A DNA stretch of 64,000 nucleotides from positions 62,001 through 126,000 of the forward strand of contig NZ_BMYT01000001.1 in the NCBI RefSeq assembly GCF_014652415.1, written 5' to 3'. The position numbers were made by a program, and so were the translations under genes. The notes under the pieces were generated by a model that did not search any database, was not told the DNA's origin, and saw nothing but the letters and a program-made list of their open reading frames with translations. Of the stretch, positions 58,028-64,000 are shown one piece after another. The stretch is from Affinundibacterium macrobrachii. Its GTDB lineage: Bacteria > Pseudomonadota > Gammaproteobacteria > Burkholderiales > Burkholderiaceae_D. Positions within the stretch are counted from its first letter, which is position 1. Each line of letters opens with the position of its first letter.

Positions 58028-59812
58028 TCAGAACAGGGCAGACGTTACTTTCAGAACTTCATCAATGGTTGTTACGCCATCGATAATTTTGTGTGCTCCA
58101 GCAATCCGTAAAGGCTTCATATCATCTTGAATTGCCTGATTTCTGAGAGCATGAATGTCAGAATCTTGTTGTATTAATTTACTGAAGGTCTGTGTCACGG
58201 TTAATAATTCGTATAAACCGGTACGACCTTTGTAACCTGTTTGACGGCACTCTAAACAGCCAACGGGACGGTAAACCGTCTTAGGTTTCTCAATGGGCCA
58301 GTCTTCAACGGTGGCAGACCAGACAGGATCAGGGATTTCTCCATCACTGGTTTTGCAATGTGGACACAAGGTTCTTACTAAGCGTTGCGCCAGAATGCCA
58401 ATGATGGTTGCTTCGAGCAAATAATAGGGAACACCCAATTGAAGCAAACGCATAATGGCAGAAGGCGCATCGTTGGTGTGCAAAGTGGAAAGAACCAAGT
58501 GGCCGGTTAGCGCAGCTTGAATTGCCATTTCTGCCGTAGCTAAGTCACGAATCTCACCGACCATAATAATGTCTGGATCTTGACGCATCAATGCGCGAAT
58601 TCCATCGGCAAAAGATAAATCAATATTGGATTGCACTTGCATTTGATTAAACGATGCCTCCACCATTTCAATCGGATCTTCTACCGTGCACACGTTGACA
58701 TCGGAAGTGGCTAGCGCTTTCAGGGTTGTGTATAGCGTAGTTGTCTTGCCTGATCCCGTTGGTCCTGTCACCAGAATAATGCCATTCGGTTTTTTTGTGA
58801 GTTCATCCCAACGAATCGCATCATTGGTAGGGAAGCCTAGTTCAGGCAAAGTTTTTACCACGACTTCTGGATCGAAAATACGCATCACCAATTTTTCGCC
58901 AAACGCGGTTGGTAAGGTTGATAAACGTAATTCGACTTCTTGCCCTTCTGAAGTTCTTGTCTTTACACGCCCATCTTGTGGCCGACGTTTTTCAATCACG
59001 TCCATACGACCAAGTAATTTGATCCTCGCGGTCATTGCGATCATGACGACAGCTGGAACTTGATACACTTGGTGTAATACGCCATCAATACGAAACCGAA
59101 TTGCTGCCATGTCGCGCTTCGGTTCCAAGTGAATATCCGAGGCTCTTTGTTCGAAAGCAAACTGCCATAACCAATCAACGATATTGATGATGTGCTGATC
59201 ATTTGCGTCAACTTGTTTATTTGATTTGCCAAGCTCGACTAGTTGTTCGAAATTATTTCTGAGTGCAACGTCATTCCCATTTGATTTGCGCGCATCCTTG
59301 ATCGATTTCGCTAAGGAAAAAAATTGCGCAGTGTATTGAGCAACATCGAGCGGATTGGCGAGAACTAATTTAATTTCTTTCTTTGTCAGTCTCGAGATTT
59401 CGTCGAACCAAGCAGCATTGTTGTATGGATCGGTTGTCGCAATGATGACGCTGTCATTGGTCGCATCCACAGGCAAAATATGAAATCGTGTGGCGTAGGT
59501 GGACGACATCACATCAGAAACTTTTGTAAAGTCGATTTTGAGAGGATCAATGCGATAAAAGGGAATGCCAGCTTTGCGAGCAGCCCATTCGGTCAGCCAA
59601 TCGAGCGTCAGTAATTGTTGTGGGCGTAGTGCTGAATACAATTTTGATTGAGCAATCGCGGTGAAAGGATGCATGCTCTCCGGACCATTTTTATGTATTC
59701 CTCGCGCGTGATTAAATGCCGCTTTGGCATCTTCTTTCTTTACGATGCCATCTTCCATCAGCCACGTAAAAATTTGCTGCATACTTAAACTTTTAATTGG
59801 TCCGCTATTCAT
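58028..59812 (-). CDS. GspE/PilB family secretion or pilus ATPase
   Basis: 594 residues. The N-terminal N1/N2 domains (to about 190) precede SDIHLEPKRD, Walker A GPTGSGKT (350-357), the Asp box CTVEDPIEMVE, Walker B IIMVGEIRD (about 415-423) and the His box LSTLHTNDAPSA. Cys483/Cys486 and Cys519/Cys522 form a tetracysteine zinc site. It powers pilus assembly or type II secretion. No pilC, pilD or gsp genes are adjacent, so which machine it serves cannot be read here; orphan GspE-like ATPases are common in Burkholderiales. Confidence 0.92.
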   Translation of the reverse strand: MNSGPIKSLSMQQIFTWLMEDGIVKKEDAKAAFNHARGIHKNGPESMHPFTAIAQSKLYSALRPQQLLTLDWLTEWAARKAGIPFYRIDPLKIDFTKVSDVMSSTYATRFHILPVDATNDSVIIATTDPYNNAAWFDEISRLTKKEIKLVLANPLDVAQYTAQFFSLAKSIKDARKSNGNDVALRNNFEQLVELGKSNKQVDANDQHIINIVDWLWQFAFEQRASDIHLEPKRDMAAIRFRIDGVLHQVYQVPAVVMIAMTARIKLLGRMDVIEKRRPQDGRVKTRTSEGQEVELRLSTLPTAFGEKLVMRIFDPEVVVKTLPELGFPTNDAIRWDELTKKPNGIILVTGPTGSGKTTTLYTTLKALATSDVNVCTVEDPIEMVEASFNQMQVQSNIDLSFADGIRALMRQDPDIIMVGEIRDLATAEMAIQAALTGHLVLSTLHTNDAPSAIMRLLQLGVPYYLLEATIIGILAQRLVRTLCPHCKTSDGEIPDPVWSATVEDWPIEKPKTVYRPVGCLECRQTGYKGRTGLYELLTVTQTFSKLIQQDSDIHALRNQAIQDDMKPLRIAGAHKIIDGVTTIDEVLKVTSALF

Positions 59813-59871
59813 GTTGTTCGCTTCAATTTGTTGGCTAATGGAGAGTTAAATTTCGTTGATGCCAGTTTGAT

Positions 59872-60675
59872 TTATTTTTGCGTTTTCGCCAATCCATCAA
59901 CCCATTGTTTTGCTGGAAGTTTGCAAGATTCTTGAATTTGTTGTGCTCTTTGGTACAAAATTTCAAGATCCAATTTTAAGCGAGGCTTGAACGCGACCGC
60001 GACTACATTGCCCTCATGGACTTCTGGTAGGCATAAGACGGTACCAAATACATAGCGCAAGACTTTGATATTTTTAGCAAAGCTAGGATGGTCACCGAAT
60101 AAGTTCACGGTCAAGGTGCCATCTGCTTTTAAACAGTCAAAGCAGGCTTGATAAAATTCTGTGCTGTCGAGTACGGGACCGCGTGCTGTTGCGTCGTATA
60201 GATCGACCTGCAATGCATCAAACTGATTGTGATTCACTTCATCACAAACGAAATCGAATGCATCAAGTTCTTTCACTGATAGGCGTTCATCATTGGCGGG
60301 TAACTTAAACATGCTCTCGCAAATCATGATCACTGCTGGATTTAAATCGACCGCGGTAACCTTTGCATTCGGAAACTGTCGATAGCAAAATTTAGTGAGC
60401 GCACCTGTTCCTAGACCTAATTGCAAAATGTGTTGTGGCTGATCCTTAAACAACATCCAACACATCATTTGTTGTGCGTACTCCAGTTCCAGCCAATCTG
60501 GTTTGCGCAAGCGCATTGCACCTTGAACCCATTCAGTGCCGAAGTGAAGGTAACGTACGCCATCGTGTTCGGAAATAGTGACTGGAGCAAATTTAGGTTT
60601 ACGTCTTTTTTCAGCTCCACTTGGGCCTGATCGATAATTTGATTCAGCTTCAATAGATTTTCGTTTGATCAGCAT
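59872..60675 (-). CDS. Spermidine-synthase-like methyltransferase-fold protein
   Basis: 267 residues. ILQLGLGTGALTKFCYRQFP (about 83-102) is motif I of the Rossmann fold, AVDLNPAVI (about 109-117) the acidic ribose-binding strand, and DALQVDLYDATARGP (about 153-167) the region where polyamine synthases keep a catalytic Asp in DxxD. The fold is that of spermidine synthase, but the protein lacks the aminopropyl-donor signature GGGDG, so true polyamine synthesis is doubtful. It lies about 60 bases before the GspE-like gene on the same strand, a neighbour pair seen in Burkholderiales. N-terminal 30 residues are basic. Confidence 0.8.
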   Translation of the reverse strand: MLIKRKSIEAESNYRSGPSGAEKRRKPKFAPVTISEHDGVRYLHFGTEWVQGAMRLRKPDWLELEYAQQMMCWMLFKDQPQHILQLGLGTGALTKFCYRQFPNAKVTAVDLNPAVIMICESMFKLPANDERLSVKELDAFDFVCDEVNHNQFDALQVDLYDATARGPVLDSTEFYQACFDCLKADGTLTVNLFGDHPSFAKNIKVLRYVFGTVLCLPEVHEGNVVAVAFKPRLKLDLEILYQRAQQIQESCKLPAKQWVDGLAKTQK

Positions 60676-60957
60676 ATTGGGGGATGTAAGGTGACAATTG
60701 ATGATTATTCAGTTGATGATTGCACAAGTGCTAGTCTAAATGAAATTTAAAATCGCACTTAGCTTGTATAAAGATTCATTGTAAGCCCTACGCCAGTATA
60801 AATGCTATTGATCTATCACTAAGTGATGTGAGCTTACTCATGTTAAACCTTCTTGCCGGAAGACTTAAAATGTCAACTAAATGTTAAATTTGGCGTTATA
60901 GTGAAACAGGTCTAGAAAATTTCCGATACTTATCGAATTTGTTGAAAGGAGTCTATC

Positions 60958-61416
60958 TTGAAAAAAATGATTACGATTGCGACGCTTATTGTTGCGACTA
61001 TGACCTTAAGTGCGTGTGTATCAACACGTACTTCTGGCAGTGTTTATCGCCCTTATCAAACTCAAAATGAAATGTCAGTACGTATGGGAGTTGTAGATTC
61101 CGTGCGTGAAGTGACGATAGATGGCGGGCGTAGTGGTGTGGGTACATTAACTGGTGCAGCGTTGGGTGGCTTAGCTGGTTCAAGCGTCGGCGGCGGCCGC
61201 GGATCGACAGCGACAGGCATAGTTGGTGCGGTTGTCGGTGGCATTATCGGCAATAATGTAGAAAGCAATGCCAATACGCGTAAGGGTTTAGAAATAACTG
61301 TTCGTTTGGATAACGGTGAGTTAAAGGCAATCACGCAAGATGCAGATGAAAGTTTTAGGCCAGGGGATAGAGTGCGCTTGCTTTCAGATCGTAGAACAAC
61401 GCGTGTTACTCATTGA
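60958..61416 (+). CDS. Glycine-zipper outer-membrane lipoprotein (SlyB/PcpY-like)
   Basis: 152 residues from a TTG at 60958; AAAGGAG ends 6 bases upstream, while the ATG at 60967 would be too far. The signal MKKMITIATLIVATMTLSAC has its lipid cysteine at residue 20. A glycine zipper (about 60-100, GVGTLTGAALGGLAGSSVGGG... IVGAVVGGIIGNNVE) is followed by a beta-rich domain (GLEITVRLDNGELKAI...FRPGDRVRLL). This is the SlyB/17-kDa antigen family, which helps stabilise the outer membrane. Single gene with its own terminator. Confidence 0.92.
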   Translation: MKKMITIATLIVATMTLSACVSTRTSGSVYRPYQTQNEMSVRMGVVDSVREVTIDGGRSGVGTLTGAALGGLAGSSVGGGRGSTATGIVGAVVGGIIGNNVESNANTRKGLEITVRLDNGELKAITQDADESFRPGDRVRLLSDRRTTRVTH

Positions 61417-61482
61417 GTGATGTGCATTGATGCGTATTGATTTGTATTGCACGTATTGGTTTTTTTAGAATAAATTGCATAG

Positions 61483-61516
61483 ATAAAGTCACCCTTGTGG
61501 TGACTTTATTCGTTTT
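61483..61516 (+). terminator. Terminator after the glycine-zipper gene
   Basis: ATAAAGTCACC (61483-61493) pairs with GGTGACTTTAT (61499-61509), followed by TCGTTTT. Confidence 0.7.
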
Positions 61517-61585
61517 ATAAGCCCTGATTCCTTGACTCAAGAAGTTATAATCACGCTTTCGGATTTTTTCGTTGATGCTCTTGTT

Positions 61586-61840
61586 ATGCTGCAATTTACG
61601 CTTTATTCTCGTTCCTACTGCCATCTTTGCGATGACATGCTAGTCCAGCTTAAAAGTGCCTTACAAGCTATCCCGCATTTGATTGAGGTGATCGATGTCG
61701 ACGCAGATGAAAAATTAGTAGCGCAATTCGATGAATTAGTTCCTGTTTTGTTTGCTCGCAAAGGCGAGCAAGAAGCGCGACAAATTTGTCATTATTTTTT
61801 AGATGAAGTAAAACTGAAGGCATACCTTAATGAACACTAA
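61586..61840 (+). CDS. Glutaredoxin-like (DUF836) thioredoxin-fold protein
   Basis: 84 residues from the ATG at 61586; the frame is open upstream but family members start at [18 protein letters not shown]. The CxxC pair (Cys11-HL-Cys14) is the redox motif of DUF836 proteins. [24 protein letters not shown] contains the cis-proline loop (VPVL). It may exchange disulfides in the cytoplasm. It overlaps rnhB by 11 bases, so translation is coupled. Confidence 0.85.
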   Translation: MLQFTLYSRSYCHLCDDMLVQLKSALQAIPHLIEVIDVDADEKLVAQFDELVPVLFARKGEQEARQICHYFLDEVKLKAYLNEH

Positions 61841-62453
61841 AAATACAGGCAGCCTTGAGAATTTGTCTTTGTTTGATTATGAGGATGAGTTAATTTGTGG
61901 TGTCGATGAGGCGGGACGAGGGCCACTTGCTGGGCCTGTTACAGCCGCGGCTGTAATACTTGATCCAGCTCATCCAATTGAAGGATTGAAAGACTCTAAA
62001 AAACTCAGTGAAGCCCAGCGCGATTGGTTGGCTGAGCAAATTAAGAAGCATGCTTTAGCATGGTCGATTGCGGAAAGCTCAGTCGAAGAAATCGATACAT
62101 TGAATATTCTTCAAGCGACGATGTTAGCGATGCGTCGTGCAGTTGAAGGCTTAAAGATTACCCCAAGCCTAGCTTTGATTGATGGTAATCGTTGCCCTGT
62201 GATGCCAGTCAGATCAGAGGCGATTGTGAAGGGGGACGATAAGGTGGCAGCCATTTCTGCAGCCTCGATTTTGGCGAAAACTGCACGTGATCATTTACTG
62301 GCTGAATTACATAGCATTTATCCGCAATATGCCTTGGACCAACATAAAGGTTATCCCACTGCATTGCATTTAGCTAGGCTCAAAGAGTTTGGTGTTTCGG
62401 CTATCCATAGAAAATCGTATGCACCAGTTAAAGCATTGTTGAAAGATATCTAA
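61830..62453 (+). CDS. rnhB: Ribonuclease HII
   Basis: 207 residues. [16 protein letters not shown] carries the Asp-Glu pair, [10 protein letters not shown] the next Asp and [12 protein letters not shown] follows, with HKGYPTALH near the end. It removes RNA from RNA-DNA hybrids, including single ribonucleotides. It overlaps the preceding gene and its TAA directly abuts the ATG of the next (TAAATG), so three genes form a coupled unit. Confidence 0.96.
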   Translation: MNTKNTGSLENLSLFDYEDELICGVDEAGRGPLAGPVTAAAVILDPAHPIEGLKDSKKLSEAQRDWLAEQIKKHALAWSIAESSVEEIDTLNILQATMLAMRRAVEGLKITPSLALIDGNRCPVMPVRSEAIVKGDDKVAAISAASILAKTARDHLLAELHSIYPQYALDQHKGYPTALHLARLKEFGVSAIHRKSYAPVKALLKDI

Positions 62454-63239
62454 ATGAAGCAAATTAGTTCTCGTGATAACCCACTGTACAAAGAGCTAAA
62501 ACAGTTAGCTAGCTCAGCAAGTGCGCGTAAAAAAGCTGGTAGAACGATTTTAGATGGCGTTCACTTATGTCAGTCTTTTTTACAGCATGCAGGCGTTCCA
62601 GAATATTGTGTGATTTCCGATGCAAGTATAGATCTACCTGAAGTTGGTGCTTTAATTCATGCTTGTGAGAGCAAGAACGTCAATTGCATCGTTTTGCCAG
62701 ACAACATGTATCAAATCATGAGCCAGGTTGAAAACGGGATTGGCGTGATGTTTGTTATTAAGACTCCGCAGCATACTAGTCCTACAAATCTTACATCGAA
62801 TGCCGTTGTGCTCGACAATTTGCAAGATCCAGGTAATCTTGGCTCAATTTTACGCAGTGCGGCTGGCGCGGGTATTGAACAGGTATTCTGTAGTATAGGA
62901 ACAGCTAGCGCGTGGTCGCCCAAAGTATTGCGTGCGGGTATGGGGGCACATTTTGCTTTGCAAATTTATGAGTCTGTTGATTTGTATGCTTTTTTGCGAG
63001 AAGCCGCCATTCCTGTGCTGGCGACCAGTTCACATACATCTACAACGATTTATCAGGTGAATTTAAATCGACCGGTCGCATGGTTGTTTGGGCATGAGGG
63101 ACAGGGAGTCGATCCTGCTTTGATGGCATTGGCAACCGAGAAAGTCACCATTCCGCAGCGAGACGCGATTGAGTCTTTAAATGTTGCAGCAAGCGCGGCG
63201 ATTTGCTTTTTTGAGCAGGTTCGGCAACGAATTTCTTAG
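62454..63239 (+). CDS. TrmH/SpoU family RNA 2'-O-methyltransferase
   Basis: 261 residues. An N-terminal substrate-binding domain (KKAGRTILDGVHLCQSFLQ) precedes the SPOUT domain with the three motifs VLDNLQDPGNLGSILRSAAGAG (about 118-139), WLFGHEGQGVDP and LNVAASAAICFFE (C-terminal knot). It is likely to methylate rRNA or tRNA ribose; RlmB-like and TsnR-like members share this form, so the exact site is not assigned. It starts at the base after the rnhB stop. Confidence 0.9.
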   Translation: MKQISSRDNPLYKELKQLASSASARKKAGRTILDGVHLCQSFLQHAGVPEYCVISDASIDLPEVGALIHACESKNVNCIVLPDNMYQIMSQVENGIGVMFVIKTPQHTSPTNLTSNAVVLDNLQDPGNLGSILRSAAGAGIEQVFCSIGTASAWSPKVLRAGMGAHFALQIYESVDLYAFLREAAIPVLATSSHTSTTIYQVNLNRPVAWLFGHEGQGVDPALMALATEKVTIPQRDAIESLNVAASAAICFFEQVRQRIS

Positions 63240-63301
63240 TTCAATTGATTCACCGCAGTTTAGATAATCAATCTCAACATGCTTGATGAGATCTAAAAGG
63301 T

Positions 63302-63326
63302 TTCAACGATCTCATCGATCGTTGAA
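63302..63326. terminator. Hairpin between convergent genes
   Basis: TTCAACGATC (63302-63311) pairs perfectly with GATCGTTGAA (63317-63326). On the minus strand it is followed by CCTTTTAG, so it could end ppsR; the T-run is poor. Confidence 0.4.
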
Positions 63327-63361
63327 GCGCTATGTGGTAGATGTACACAAAAATACGTGTA

Positions 63362-64000
63362 CTAGAGCCGAGAATCCGGCTTTACTTCCTGCAAAATTGT
63401 AGTAGCAATTTCTTCGATTGACTTCGCCGTCGACGATAACCAACGAATCCCTTCTCGTTTCATCATCGCTTCTGCTTCGTTGACCTCATAACGACAATTT
63501 TCTAGGGATGCGTATTTACTTCCTGGGCGTCGTTCATTACGAATTTCCGACAAACGTTCTGGTGCAATGCTTAACCCGAAGATCTTTCCTTTGAATTCAG
63601 GCAAAGCAGAAGGTAATTTACCACGTTCAAAATCATCGGGAATCAGAGGATAGTTCGCAGCCTTAATCCCATATTGCATCGCTAAATACAGCGTAGTTGG
63701 CGTTTTGCCAGAGCGGGAAACACCGACCAAAATAACATCTGCTAACGATAAATTCTTGTTTGATTGGCCGTCGTCGTGGGCTAAGGAGAAATTAATTGCT
63801 TCGATCCGATTCTTGTATTCTTCTGTATCTGCAATGTTGTGACTGCGACCGACGGTATGTGTTGACTTAATTCCTAACTCTTCTTCTAAAGGCGCAACAA
63901 AAGTTTGGATTAAATCCATGTGTAAACCTTTAGACTTAAATATCACGTTCGCCAATTCAGGTTTCACCAAGGTAGAAAACACAATTGGTCTGTTTCCTGT
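63362..64000 (-). CDS. ppsR: PEP synthase regulatory protein (kinase/pyrophosphorylase), 5' end missing
   Basis: The frame is open to the window edge, so the N-terminus lies beyond it; 212 residues are visible and the family is about 270. [30 protein letters not shown] and the P-loop [33 protein letters not shown] are the DUF299 signatures, with [18 protein letters not shown] following. PSRP phosphorylates and dephosphorylates phosphoenolpyruvate synthase, using ADP and phosphate. ppsA is expected nearby but outside this window. Confidence 0.95.
   Translation of the reverse strand, partial: TGNRPIVFSTLVKPELANVIFKSKGLHMDLIQTFVAPLEEELGIKSTHTVGRSHNIADTEEYKNRIEAINFSLAHDDGQSNKNLSLADVILVGVSRSGKTPTTLYLAMQYGIKAANYPLIPDDFERGKLPSALPEFKGKIFGLSIAPERLSEIRNERRPGSKYASLENCRYEVNEAEAMMKREGIRWLSSTAKSIEEIATTILQEVKPDSRL

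Overview
This window looks like a chromosomal segment of a Burkholderiales betaproteobacterium, most like the Oxalobacteraceae (Undibacterium/Herbaspirillum type). The evidence is gene order and protein character: yceD-rpmF-plsX-fabHDG-acpP-fabF running into ygfX-rpoE-rseA-rseB-mucD; carAB-greA with yhbY/rlmE-ftsH-folP-glmM; and trpFBA-accD-folC-SPOR-cvpA-purF. All three are classic betaproteobacterial layouts. Base composition looks moderately AT-rich for the order (judged by eye, not counted). The species is not identified.

Layout. 1-200 is the 3' end of purL with a terminator. 403-2674 (minus) holds a small lipoprotein and an EAL-CBS-GGDEF protein. 3070-4569 holds tRNA-Ser, a small HTH protein and a P-loop protein whose Walker A motif is altered. 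4817-6480 is a BcrA/LanF-type ABC exporter pair. 6557-7941 (minus) carries an RsmI-like methylase and a Maf-type pyrophosphatase. 8102-14896 is the ribosomal L32/fatty-acid synthesis cluster. 14982-19473 is the envelope-stress sigma-E cluster, with a good sigma-E promoter at the ygfX/rpoE junction. 19540-22131 holds DUF1841, a nitroreductase, nth and an RnfB-like ferredoxin. 22521-33339 is the carbamoyl-phosphate, GreA, RNA-modification, FtsH, folate and GlmM block. 33450-33526 is tRNA-Arg. 33890-35026 is a WD40-type gene broken by one in-frame stop. 35071-37998 (minus) holds DUF4124, an FAD-linked oxidase, DUF2069 and WrbA. 38219-39460 is a YihY-family membrane protein. 39763-41070 is isocitrate lyase. 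41241-49909 is the tryptophan/malonyl-CoA/folate/purine cluster. 50098-55001 is an ABC-2 exporter pair and a TonB-dependent receptor. 55046-60675 (minus) holds a TPR-GAF-GGDEF cyclase, a GspE/PilB-type ATPase and a spermidine-synthase-like protein. 60958-63239 holds a glycine-zipper lipoprotein, a thioredoxin-fold protein, rnhB and an RNA methyltransferase. The window ends inside ppsR (minus).

Most of the window is core metabolism: phospholipid and fatty-acid precursor supply (plsX, fab, accD), nucleotides (carAB, purL, purF), folate (folP, folC), tryptophan, cell-wall precursor GlmM and protein quality control (FtsH, MucD). The two cyclic-di-GMP proteins and the pilus/secretion ATPase hint at surface-lifestyle control, but nothing in the sequence links them directly. 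I see no IS element, prophage, CRISPR array or obvious defence island. The least ordinary items are the altered P-loop protein, the interrupted WD40 gene, a 14-bp tandem repeat before plsX, an 18-bp palindrome before aceA, and several bulged hairpins without U-tracts between housekeeping genes. I did not find a convincing new multi-gene system.
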